This document shows, piece by piece, positions 53,832 through 62,203 of a DNA stretch of 64,000 nucleotides (positions within the stretch are counted from its first letter, which is position 1; every line of letters begins with the position of its first letter). Source of the DNA: Deltaproteobacteria bacterium (GTDB lineage Bacteria > Myxococcota_A > Polyangia > Polyangiales > Polyangiaceae); contig JACRCQ010000061.1 in the NCBI GenBank assembly GCA_016218915.1, positions 62,001 to 126,000 of the forward strand. Direction: 5' to 3'. Made by a program: the position numbers and the translations under genes. The notes under the pieces were generated by a model. The model was not told the origin of the DNA and made no database searches. It saw only the letters and a program-made list of their open reading frames with translations.

Positions 53832-54701
53832 CTACCTCAGGTACTTGCAGACGCGCACCCGCGTGCCGCCTCCCGGGTTGGTCCAGATCTCGAACTCATC
53901 CATCATCTTCCGGGTACCCTTCAGGCCGATGCCGAGGCCGCGCTTCGATCGATAGGAATCGCTCATGACGTGATCGAGGTTGGGAATCCCTGGTCCCCGA
54001 TCCTCTGCCAGCACTTCGAAGCCAGGCGTTTCCCCGAGCACTGCGGTCATGGTGATCTCGCCCTGGCCGGCGTACTGAACGATGTTGCGCGCTAGCTCCG
54101 AGATGATCGTAGCCAGCTTGATCTGCACCGCGGACGAGAATCCCATCCGGTCGCACATCTCGCGCCCGCGGCCCCGTGCCACCACGATGTCGTTCTCGTC
54201 GCGGATCGGGACTACCATCTTGAATCGGCTGGACACGGCCGCAGGCTGGGGCGGCGCTCGCACGGCCGCGCTGCCGATCGCGACGGCCGACGCATACACG
54301 TCGGCTTTCGCCGCCGAGGCAACGGCTGAGCCGTTCCCCCCGTTCGAGCGGCTGGAGGAGGGTCCTCGGCGCTCCGCAGCCCTGACGTCGGACTTCGACG
54401 TGCTGATCGTTCGACCTGACGTCGAGCTCGGAGGCTCCACGGGTGGTGGGACCGGCTGGGTCACACCTGAAATCACTCGTGCCACATCCTGCATGCACCG
54501 CCTCAATTGAGGTGGTGAATGGATGTACAGCTTCAGCCCGCGCTCGATCGCGGCCTGCAGGGCTGGCCCGTCGGCAGGACCCAGGCGCTCGAGGCTGAGC
54601 TTGGTGCGAGACAGCGACAACGTCAGGACGGCCCGAGCGAGGATCGGGTTGAGGTGCACCGACAGCGCCGCAACCATGGGCTCGTCGGCGGGCTGGGTCA
54701 T
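53832..54701 (-). CDS. RsbT-type kinase with long N-terminal extension
   Basis: This is a 289-residue protein. The last 130 residues are an RsbT-like GHKL kinase: FKMVVPIRDENDIVVARGRG, IISELARNIVQYAG and AEDRGPGIPNLD, then GLGIGLKGTRKMMD. This is closer to B. subtilis RsbT than to RsbW. The first 80 residues form a helical domain of unknown type, joined by a disordered Pro/Ser/Ala linker (about 80-155). Classical RsbT lacks this extension. The start overlaps the rsbS-like stop (ATGA). RsbT phosphorylates RsbS and RsbR and is released on stress. Confidence 0.85.
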   Translation of the reverse strand: MTQPADEPMVAALSVHLNPILARAVLTLSLSRTKLSLERLGPADGPALQAAIERGLKLYIHSPPQLRRCMQDVARVISGVTQPVPPPVEPPSSTSGRTISTSKSDVRAAERRGPSSSRSNGGNGSAVASAAKADVYASAVAIGSAAVRAPPQPAAVSSRFKMVVPIRDENDIVVARGRGREMCDRMGFSSAVQIKLATIISELARNIVQYAGQGEITMTAVLGETPGFEVLAEDRGPGIPNLDHVMSDSYRSKRGLGIGLKGTRKMMDEFEIWTNPGGGTRVRVCKYLR

Positions 54702-55099
54702 TCCTCCCTCCAGATCTCGGTCTCGGGGAGCACCCTGACGATGTTGGCGAATTGCTCCAATGCACTTTCGAGGTTGAGCGCGGTGTCCACGCCACCCAAT
54801 GAGATGTCCATCTCCACGAGGGTCATGGCGATCATCGGGTTGATGCCGGCAATCACGGTGCGGACGCCCATCAGGCGCGCAACCATCCCGATGTCCCTGA
54901 GCGACCGGGAGATGTAGCTGTCCATCACATCGATGCCGGAGACGTCGACGATCAATCCTCGGGCAGCGACCCGCACGATCGCCGCGGTGATGTCGTCCTT
55001 GAGCTGCGAGACCAATCGATCGCTCAACGCAGTCTGGATCGGCACGAGGAGGAAGTCGTGCAAGGTGATGATCGGTATGCGCCCAGCGTCCAGCATCAT
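54698..55099 (-). CDS. RsbS-type STAS protein
   Basis: This is a 133-residue single-domain STAS protein. It starts with RIPIITLHDFLLVPIQTALSD, very similar to the beginning of B. subtilis RsbS. The phosphorylated serine is Ser61 in VMDSYISR. The chosen ATG at 55099 gives the family length; an in-frame ATG at 55189 would add 30 unrelated residues. In stressosomes RsbS forms the core with RsbR and captures RsbT. Its gene is first in the minus-strand operon rsbS-rsbT-rsbX-second kinase, all joined by overlaps or 2-base gaps. Confidence 0.85.
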   Translation of the reverse strand: MMLDAGRIPIITLHDFLLVPIQTALSDRLVSQLKDDITAAIVRVAARGLIVDVSGIDVMDSYISRSLRDIGMVARLMGVRTVIAGINPMIAMTLVEMDISLGGVDTALNLESALEQFANIVRVLPETEIWREE

Positions 55100-55312
55100 G
55101 ACAAGGGTCCGTCCTCGACCAGAATCGTCGCCCAGCGCCGTGTCACTCTGCGGAACCAGTGCACCGCCGCACCTGGGCCGGCTCGCCATGGTTCGGGCAG
55201 AATCGGCCGGATCTTGAGAGTCACCTCAGGACAACGGCCAGCCCGGTGCGCTGGTTAAGGTATCGGTCCGGATTTCCCGTGCGTGCGTGGTGGGCGCGGT
55301 CGTTTGACGCGA

Positions 55313-56869
55313 CTACTGCAGATAACCCGTGAGGTCGCCGCCGCCGATCTCGTAGAGCACGTCGCCGCCAGTCGCCCAGAAGTGATGCAGTGCGCCGTAG
55401 CCCATCCCCTCGACCACGGAGCCGGTTCCGTCAGCGTACTTGAACAGATTCTCCTGGATCCATCCGCCCTTGCTGTCGCGTCGGTACTGGCCGATGAAGT
55501 CCGAGGTCATGTCCGAGACGTACACGTATTGGACGCCGGTGGAGAACGAGACGATGGCCTCCAGGCCATCCATGTGGCTCCCCGCAAGGTCCGGGTATTG
55601 GAACTCCGCCACCCATTGCTTGGCCGATGGGCAGTAGGAGTAGACCCGACGCGCGCTCTCGTTCGAACCGTACCAGAGCCCATCTCCGGCACCGTAGCCC
55701 ATGTGCGAAAGCGCGAGGGTCTTGGTGGGATGCACCACCACGTTCGTTGCCTTGGTGGCGAACAGATACTCGGTGATGTCGCCGTTGCGCACTGGACCGA
55801 GCGAGAAGATCCTGTCCGAGGCTGCGAGGATCTCGGACTTGTTCGCAGGGCCCATGGGGGCCTTGTCGTTGACCACGCCGTAGGTGGTCACGAAGGTCAG
55901 CACTCGCTTCTCGATCGGCCCGGTCTCGAGGGGGTTGTTCGGGTGCTGGTTGGCTTCGAGCTTCCCGTCGCCGTCGGAGTCCTGCAGCTCGACCTTGTAG
56001 ACGTCGAGATAGCTCCCTCCCCGGTTCACGTAGAGAAGATCGCCTTCGGAGTCCACGTCGTAGCCGCCCTTGAACACGCCTGCGGATTGCTCGAACACCG
56101 CATACTGGTAGTACGTGCCAGTCGCTGCATTTGCCCCGGTCGTCGTGAGCGTCTTGCACGTCCCGGTGGCTGCATCGCACTTCTTGGCCGTGGCCGTGTC
56201 GCAGATCAGCGCGGGTGACATTGGAACCCAATGGGGAGGCGGGCCGACATCGCACTTCATGACCTGGTTGCAGTCGCAGCTGAACTGACCTGCCTTGCAG
56301 CATTCCGCGCCTGCGGGCCCCCAGTCGCCGTTGGCGTCGCACACGCGCTCGTGATCGTTCTCGCACTTGGTCGTGCCAGGCACGCACGCGCAGCCTGGCG
56401 CGGTGTGATTGCCGTCGTTCACGATGCCGTTGCAGTCGTTGTCGAGCGCGTCCAGGCACGAATCCGGCTCCGGCACGACCTGTCCGGTGCAGGCTCCCCA
56501 CGTCTTGCCGTCGGCTGCGCACGTGGCCTTGCCGCTCTTGCACGTGCCCAGCTTCTCGGTTCCCTGGGGTCCGGTGTAGCAATCGTGCTGCGTCCCAGGC
56601 GTACACGCGCTGCCCTGGCCTCCGCCCCCTCCAACGCCGCCGCCGTCGGGATTGATGAGCGCTCCGCCTGCGCCGCCGTCCTTGCTTGCGCCCGATCCAG
56701 CGGAGCCACCCATGCCCCCATCCTGCTTGCCGGCGCTGCCTCCGGTTCCTCCATCCTTCGAGCCACCAGACCCGTTGACCGCCGTCGAGTCGCCTGACGA
56801 GCAGCCGGTCACCAGCAGGGCAAGAGCTACCGACCCTGCTCCCAGCAGGAAGGTGTGAGCGATGCGCAT
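55313..56869 (-). CDS. MopE-type lipoprotein with Gly-rich linker
   Basis: This is a 518-residue lipoprotein (lipobox VTGC, Cys23). A Gly/Ser/Ala/Asp linker of about 65 residues is followed by a Cys-rich part with the putative metal-binding motif CLDALDNDCNGIVNDG, and further Cys (CVPGTTKCEND, GAECCKAGQFSCDCNQ). The C-terminal 270 residues are beta-propeller-like (GGYDVDSEGDLLYVNRGG; GLEAIVSFSTGVQYVYVSD). ATG 56869 is chosen. It should be surface-exposed with a possible metal role; the target is unknown. Confidence 0.65.
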   Translation of the reverse strand: MRIAHTFLLGAGSVALALLVTGCSSGDSTAVNGSGGSKDGGTGGSAGKQDGGMGGSAGSGASKDGGAGGALINPDGGGVGGGGGQGSACTPGTQHDCYTGPQGTEKLGTCKSGKATCAADGKTWGACTGQVVPEPDSCLDALDNDCNGIVNDGNHTAPGCACVPGTTKCENDHERVCDANGDWGPAGAECCKAGQFSCDCNQVMKCDVGPPPHWVPMSPALICDTATAKKCDAATGTCKTLTTTGANAATGTYYQYAVFEQSAGVFKGGYDVDSEGDLLYVNRGGSYLDVYKVELQDSDGDGKLEANQHPNNPLETGPIEKRVLTFVTTYGVVNDKAPMGPANKSEILAASDRIFSLGPVRNGDITEYLFATKATNVVVHPTKTLALSHMGYGAGDGLWYGSNESARRVYSYCPSAKQWVAEFQYPDLAGSHMDGLEAIVSFSTGVQYVYVSDMTSDFIGQYRRDSKGGWIQENLFKYADGTGSVVEGMGYGALHHFWATGGDVLYEIGGGDLTGYLQ

Positions 56870-56908
56870 GGATCCATGGTCGGTCAACCCCGAGCCCAGG
56901 TCAACGGC

Positions 56909-58909
56909 TCAAAGCGAGACCGTCCACGTATCGAATTGCCGGGAGAACTCGGCGGGAAGCGTGAGCGCCCACACCGCTTCCTTCAGACACCCCTCGAGCT
57001 TTGCATCTGGAGGCTGCGCAGCAGCGTAGGAGACATCGACTACTTCGCGTGAGGTCGTCTCCAGCCGCACGGAGGCTCCCTTCCCTGCCCCGCCGCAGGT
57101 CTTCCATCCACGCTCGATCTCGGTATTCAGCCATGCCTGGTGATCGAAGCTGCTTGTCGCGCTCGCCGTTCCCATGCGGACTTGCGGCGCCATGGTCCGG
57201 TGGCTGCTCCCCAATCTGCCAGATCCTGCGCCATACTCGAGCCCTTCGGTCGAGGGTCGAACGCCGGGCTCGATCGCCAGGTAGCTGGTGACGGGCGACA
57301 CGGCACGACCATGCCGCGCGAGGACCATCATCTCAGGTTCGGTCAATCCGCTTTGCAGGCGAGAGCCGAACGTGAGCGCAGCCCACCGCCGGGTCTCTTC
57401 GACGTCAGGCGCCAGCGTCAGACGAAAAGGGAAGGACCACAGCTCGCCAGAGACGTCGATGGCACGTACGTTCACAGGCGCGATTCGCAAATCCTCGAAG
57501 CCTTCCCCTTCGTCGAGCACCTGGGGTGCCGCCATCGCACCCTGGGCCAGCTCCGCCGCATCGACCTTGAATCGGTGCACGCGCTTGGGCCTGGCCCATT
57601 CCTCGAAGACCTGCCCGCGCGCTGCTGATGCGGCCGGGTCCGTGGCGCTAGACGCGGTCCACAGCAGCCCGCCAGTCACGCGAGGCACGCTTGCCCAGGG
57701 ACCGGAGTCCTCGCGACGGAGCCCCTCGGATCCTGACCGGACCGTCGCGATGTGCACCACAGCACCGCTGCGGGCGGCCAGCGGCTTCACCGCCTCCGCG
57801 GTCAAACCACTGCGCATGCGCAGATCGGAGATCGCAACGATTCGCCTGGGAGCGCCTGCTGGTGCCCTTGCGAGAATCGCGGCAGCTTGTGCGAATGCTT
57901 TGTCGAAGTGGCTGCCGTTGCGTCGCTCCACCTGCAGGGTCTCCAGACGCGTGCGCGCTTCGGCCACGGGAACGAAGTCTCCGAACAGCCTGTGCGGCTC
58001 GCGATCAAAGGTGATCACCTCCACAGCTGCGTCGTCGAAGCTCGCAAGATAGGCCCGCGCCGCTGCGATCGAAGCTTCCAGGTCTGCGGGCTCGACAGAG
58101 CGTGATGCATCGATCAGCAGGACCAGCCTTGCTCCCTTGGGGACCTCGCCGAGCCTCGGCGCTGCTTGCACCCGGGTGTGCATCATCAATCGGCCTCTTG
58201 CGATTCGAAGCTCGGCGAGCGCGCCTGACACGCGCGGGACGTTCGTCGGAACCAGCGACAGGCTCACCTCGCGATCCAGCGTCAGCCGAGTGCCAGGCAG
58301 CACGGGTCGCTCGTCGATTCGAAGTCCGTCTTCCGGGTGCTGGGCAAACAGGGATGCCTCTGCGGGCAGCTCTGCGGTGCCGGTTCTCTGAAGACGGATC
58401 TCGTACCTTCCGTGGCGGTAGCTGGTGGGAAGCGCGAGCGTGTACTCCACGGTCTTGAGCCCGCCAGGAGGCACGGGGAAGACTTGCAGAGCGAGACGAT
58501 TCTGGCTTCTCCAGGAAAGCAGCGCCGGATCCTTGGGATAGTATCCGCCCAGGCCGGTCAGCTCCTTGTACTTGCGAGCCGCCTCCTCGGCCTCCATCAG
58601 CTCCCCCTCGTACCAGACGTGATCGCCGTCGCGCTCGCCGAGCGATCGCAGACGCGTCGCGACTCCATTCCCAGGGGTCGTGATGGTGAACGTGGCTTGA
58701 TCGTGCCGTGGCCCCGGATTTCGGACGGTCCGCTGCACCACCATCAGAGCTTGTCCGCGATCGATCCTGATCTCGATCGTGTGGGAGACCTCCTGCGTGG
58801 CGAACCTGGTGCCATGCACCGTGTCCGCAGCAGCGCTCTGCGCGAGCGCAGCTGTCACAAGGCTGACTCCGAAGGCACAGGACACCCAAGCTCTGGCTCG
58901 CCTGAACAT
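56909..58909 (-). CDS. VIT-VWA surface protein with AgmX-like C-terminus (copy 1)
   Basis: This is a 666-residue exported protein. A signal peptide (ending SAAADT) is followed by a VIT domain (about residues 30-150, with GELMEAEEAARKYKELTGLG and YYPKDPALLSWR). A VWA domain follows, carrying the MIDAS motif LLIDASRSVE (DxSxS). About 150 residues of beta-rich sequence follow, then a C-terminal domain WKTCGGAGKG...LEGCLKEAVWALTLP of the AgmX/PglI type. VIT-VWA proteins bind partner proteins through a metal ion. It is a tandem paralog of the next gene. Start at 58909 is the one giving a signal peptide. Confidence 0.8.
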   Translation of the reverse strand: MFRRARAWVSCAFGVSLVTAALAQSAAADTVHGTRFATQEVSHTIEIRIDRGQALMVVQRTVRNPGPRHDQATFTITTPGNGVATRLRSLGERDGDHVWYEGELMEAEEAARKYKELTGLGGYYPKDPALLSWRSQNRLALQVFPVPPGGLKTVEYTLALPTSYRHGRYEIRLQRTGTAELPAEASLFAQHPEDGLRIDERPVLPGTRLTLDREVSLSLVPTNVPRVSGALAELRIARGRLMMHTRVQAAPRLGEVPKGARLVLLIDASRSVEPADLEASIAAARAYLASFDDAAVEVITFDREPHRLFGDFVPVAEARTRLETLQVERRNGSHFDKAFAQAAAILARAPAGAPRRIVAISDLRMRSGLTAEAVKPLAARSGAVVHIATVRSGSEGLRREDSGPWASVPRVTGGLLWTASSATDPAASAARGQVFEEWARPKRVHRFKVDAAELAQGAMAAPQVLDEGEGFEDLRIAPVNVRAIDVSGELWSFPFRLTLAPDVEETRRWAALTFGSRLQSGLTEPEMMVLARHGRAVSPVTSYLAIEPGVRPSTEGLEYGAGSGRLGSSHRTMAPQVRMGTASATSSFDHQAWLNTEIERGWKTCGGAGKGASVRLETTSREVVDVSYAAAQPPDAKLEGCLKEAVWALTLPAEFSRQFDTWTVSL

Positions 58910-58944
58910 GGCTTGATGACACCTTGGGAACGGGAAGGTTCCGG

Positions 58945-60948
58945 TCAGACGTCGACGGTCCACTCCTGGATCGGGGCGCGGAATCCGCTGGGAAGATCCA
59001 GCGCCCAGACCACCTCGGTCAGGCAGGAGTGCAGCTTTGCATCCGCCGCAGGCGCGAGTACCACCGAAGGGACGTCCACCACTTCCTGCGAGGTAGTCTC
59101 CAGGGTCACCGTGGCGTGGCCTGTGCCGCCGCACTTCTTCCACCCCTCCACAATCTCGCTCACGAGCCACTTCTGAGGATCGAAGTGGGCCCCGAGGCGA
59201 CCGTGCCCAGAGCCGAATCCCTGTCCGCTTCCCGTGCCTGAGCCGTGGCCGATGGTCCCTGTGCGCTCGCCGTCATCCAGCCCCTCGGTGGATGGACGCA
59301 CGCCGGGCTCGATTGCCAGATAGCTCGTGACCGGAGAGACCGCAGCACCCCGCTTCGCGAGTACCATCATCTCTTTTTCGTCGAGCTCCGAGAGGATTTG
59401 CGAGCCAAACGCCAGCGCAGACCAGTTGCGCGTCTCTGCCGGGTCGACCGCAATGGGAAGGCGGATCGACCGCGACCACAGCTCTCCGGTCACCTCGAGC
59501 GCGGTGACCTCGGCAGGCGCAATCTGCAGGCTCTCGAAACCTTCCCCTTCGAGCAGCGTCTCCGGGGGAGCCAGCGCACTTTCCGCCAGCTCTCGTGCTT
59601 CGACCTTGAAGCGATCGAGCCGCAAGGGGCGAGCGAGCTCTTCGTACACGCGGAGCCTGGCTGCGGTGTTGGCAACGTCATCGCTGGACTCTGCGGACCA
59701 CGCAAGCCCGCCGGTGCCGCGGGCCACAGGCGCCCATGCGCTGTCGTCATCGCGGATCAGCTTTTCGCCGCCGTTTTGGAGCGTGGCGATGTGCAGGACT
59801 GCGTTGCCTCGCGCGGTGATCGGCTTGACCATCGCTGGGGTCAGGCGGCTTCGCATCCTGAGGTCGGACATGATCACGATGCGCGTTGGCGTGCCAGCAG
59901 CGACCTGGCCCAGCGCGGCGTACGCGTCCGCGAGCGCAGCATCCAGATGGCTTCCGTTGCCTTGCGTCGGATGAAGCGAATCGAGCCTAGCCCGCGCCTG
60001 CGCCACGGGCATGAAGCTGCCGAACGTGCGGTGGGGCTTCCGGTCGAAGGTGATCACCTCCACCTTGGCGTCCTTGAAGTGCGACAGGTAGGCCTTGGAC
60101 GCAGCGATGGAAGCGTTGACATCCTGCTCGTCGACCGAGCGGGACGTGTCGATCAGCACCACGACGTGAGCGCCTTTCGGCACAGCGGACAGCTTCGGCG
60201 CAGCCTCCACGTGCGCATGCAAGAACACGCGGCCGCGCGAGATCTTGAGCGAAGCAAGCCCACCGACAACGCGAGGCATCCCGCGGGGCACAAGCTCGAT
60301 CTTCACAGACTGGTCGAGCTTGACCTTGGCCCCTGGGATCTCGGGACGGCCATTGACGAGAAGCTCGTCGCCCTGCCGTGCCGGCTCAATCGTCAGGTCC
60401 GCAGCAAGCACGTCCGTGCCGATCTTCGGCAGCTCGACCTGGTAGCGCCCTTCGCGATAGGAAGCGGGCAGCTTGATCGTGTACTCGACGGTCTTCAGGC
60501 CCCCGGCAGGTACTGGGAAGACCTGCAGCGCGAGCTCGCTCTGGCGGCGCCAGGACAGCAAGGCAGGGTCTTTCGGGTAGTAGCCGCCGATGCCGGTCAG
60601 CTCCTTGTACTTGTGCGCCGCGGCCTCGGCTTCCATCAGCTCCCCTTCGAACCACACGTGCTCGCCACCGCGCATGCCGAGCGATCGCAGTCGCGTCGCC
60701 ACGCCGCCATTCGGCACGTCGATCCAGAAGGTCGACTGGTCAGAGCGATCCCCGGTGTTCATCACGGTCCGTCGAACCACGAGGACCGCGAGCCCTCGAT
60801 CCACTCGCATATCGACCGTGTGGGCGAGCTCCCTGCATTCGAATCGGGTGCCGCTGAGTCGATCGGCACCGGCGCTTGCGGCGAGCGTACTCACCGCGAT
60901 GGCAGCCCCGAGCGCCGAGACGACCCGTCGGGTGTCTCGTCGAAACAT
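58945..60948 (-). CDS. VIT-VWA surface protein with AgmX-like C-terminus (copy 2)
   Basis: This 667-residue protein has the same order as copy 1: signal peptide, VIT domain (GELMEAEAAAHKYKELTGIG; YYPKDPALLSWR), VWA domain with VLIDTSRSVD (DxSxS) and the C-terminal domain WKKCGGTGHA...LHSCLTEVVWALDLP. A Gly/Ser-rich insert (HGSGTGSGQGFGSGHG) occurs before the last domain, which copy 1 replaces with a different spacer. Start ATG 60948; an upstream in-frame extension lacks a signal peptide. With 35 bases between the two genes, they form an operon, and the pair arose by duplication. Confidence 0.8.
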   Translation of the reverse strand: MFRRDTRRVVSALGAAIAVSTLAASAGADRLSGTRFECRELAHTVDMRVDRGLAVLVVRRTVMNTGDRSDQSTFWIDVPNGGVATRLRSLGMRGGEHVWFEGELMEAEAAAHKYKELTGIGGYYPKDPALLSWRRQSELALQVFPVPAGGLKTVEYTIKLPASYREGRYQVELPKIGTDVLAADLTIEPARQGDELLVNGRPEIPGAKVKLDQSVKIELVPRGMPRVVGGLASLKISRGRVFLHAHVEAAPKLSAVPKGAHVVVLIDTSRSVDEQDVNASIAASKAYLSHFKDAKVEVITFDRKPHRTFGSFMPVAQARARLDSLHPTQGNGSHLDAALADAYAALGQVAAGTPTRIVIMSDLRMRSRLTPAMVKPITARGNAVLHIATLQNGGEKLIRDDDSAWAPVARGTGGLAWSAESSDDVANTAARLRVYEELARPLRLDRFKVEARELAESALAPPETLLEGEGFESLQIAPAEVTALEVTGELWSRSIRLPIAVDPAETRNWSALAFGSQILSELDEKEMMVLAKRGAAVSPVTSYLAIEPGVRPSTEGLDDGERTGTIGHGSGTGSGQGFGSGHGRLGAHFDPQKWLVSEIVEGWKKCGGTGHATVTLETTSQEVVDVPSVVLAPAADAKLHSCLTEVVWALDLPSGFRAPIQEWTVDV

Positions 60949-61055
60949 GCCTTCAAGACAACGCGCGACGGCAAGAGTTCCCTCGGGGGAGCTGCTGGAC
61001 GATTCGGGCCGGGTCGCCGGTAGCCGACAGCCCTGCTCGGGACTATACAGCTCGC

Positions 61056-61322
61056 ATGACACTCCAGGAGCAGTTCGACGACGCACAAGGCCGGGTCAAG
61101 AAGCTCTCGAAGACCCCTTCCAACGACGCACTTCTCGAGCTGTACGGGCTGTACAAGCAGGCCACGTCGGGCGACGTGCAGGGCAAGCGGCCGGGCATGT
61201 TCGATCTCAAGGGTCGCGCCAAGTTCGATGCGTGGACGTCGCGCAAGGGGATGACGCGCGACCAGGCCATGGAGTCGTACGTGAAGGTCGTGGACCGGCT
61301 CGTTGCCGCGGATCGGGCGTAG
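61056..61322 (+). CDS. Acyl-CoA-binding protein
   Basis: This is an 88-residue ACBP, the full length of the eukaryote-type four-helix family. Conserved residues lie in ELYGLYKQATSGDVQGKRPG, where the Tyr and Lys contact the CoA, and in AKFDAWTSRKGMTRDQAMESYV. It binds long-chain acyl-CoA esters in the cytoplasm. No signal peptide is present. ATG 61056 is chosen. ACBP is patchy in bacteria and known in some Myxococcota. It might serve acyltransferases elsewhere in the genome, such as the one at 17.6 kb. Confidence 0.9.
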   Translation: MTLQEQFDDAQGRVKKLSKTPSNDALLELYGLYKQATSGDVQGKRPGMFDLKGRAKFDAWTSRKGMTRDQAMESYVKVVDRLVAADRA

Positions 61323-61384
61323 CGGCCGGGATTCGAGCACGCCACCAAGATCCGCTTGGGGAGGATCGCTGGTATGCTGCCGCC

Positions 61385-62155
61385 ATGATCCGAGCCGTCC
61401 TGCTCGACCTGGAAGGTACGCTCCACATCGGTGACCGCGCGGTGCCAGGAGCTGCGCAAGCGCTGCGAGAGCTGCGTGACCGCGGCCTGCCATGCCGGTT
61501 CGTGACCAATGTCACCACGCGCTGCGCGGAATCGTTGCACGACAAGCTGATCGGCCTTGGCATGCCGATCGAGCGGGGAGAGATCCTGAGCGCACCGCAG
61601 GCTGCGGTTCGCTACCTGCGCAAGATGGGATCGCCGCGCTGCCTGCTCCTGCTGGCCGAGGACACGCTTCGAGACTTCGCGGAGTTCCCCCGGTCGGACA
61701 AGGAGCCGGAGGTGATCGTGGTGGGCGACATCGGCAACCGGTGGGATGGGGATCTGATGCAGAGGCTATTTGCGATGATCCTTGGGGGGGCCCAGCTGGT
61801 GACGTTGCACAAGGGGAGGTACTGGGAGGCGGGGGACGGGCTTCGCATCGACATCGGGGCCTTCATCGCAGCGCTCGAGTACGCATCAGGGCGTCAGGCG
61901 ACCGTGATCGGCAAGCCCTCGCCGCGGTTCTACGAGCTTGCGATCGAGTCGATGGGAGTGCCTGCCGCCGAGATTGCGATGGTGGGCGACGACCTCGACA
62001 CGGATGTGGCGGCTGCGCAATCGCTCGGGCTAAAGGGAGTCCTGGTGAAGACGGGCAAGTACCGGCCCGAGCTTGCGGCGCGGTCCGAGGTTCATCCGGA
62101 TGCGGTGCTGGAATCGATACGCGACCTGCCGGGGTGGCTCGGCGCAACCGTGTGA
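61385..62155 (+). CDS. HAD-IIA (HDHD2-like) hydrolase
   Basis: This 256-residue protein belongs to the HAD IIA subfamily of NagD, PGP and HDHD2. Motif I reads LLDLEGTL: the nucleophile Asp is kept, but the second acid, normally Asp (DxDGT), is Glu. Motif II is VTNVT, motif III is the Lys in VIGKPSPRFYE, and motif IV is MVGDDLDTDVAAAQSLG. The cap reads GDIGNRWDGDLMQ. The substrate is unknown, with the NagD and phosphoglycolate phosphatase group the likely relatives. Start at 61385. It follows the ACBP gene by 62 bases. Confidence 0.85.
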   Translation: MIRAVLLDLEGTLHIGDRAVPGAAQALRELRDRGLPCRFVTNVTTRCAESLHDKLIGLGMPIERGEILSAPQAAVRYLRKMGSPRCLLLLAEDTLRDFAEFPRSDKEPEVIVVGDIGNRWDGDLMQRLFAMILGGAQLVTLHKGRYWEAGDGLRIDIGAFIAALEYASGRQATVIGKPSPRFYELAIESMGVPAAEIAMVGDDLDTDVAAAQSLGLKGVLVKTGKYRPELAARSEVHPDAVLESIRDLPGWLGATV

Positions 62156-62203
62156 ATGTCGTCTCCCCAACCGCGTGAATCGCGTGTAGGGTGGCCCGAT
62201 TCG

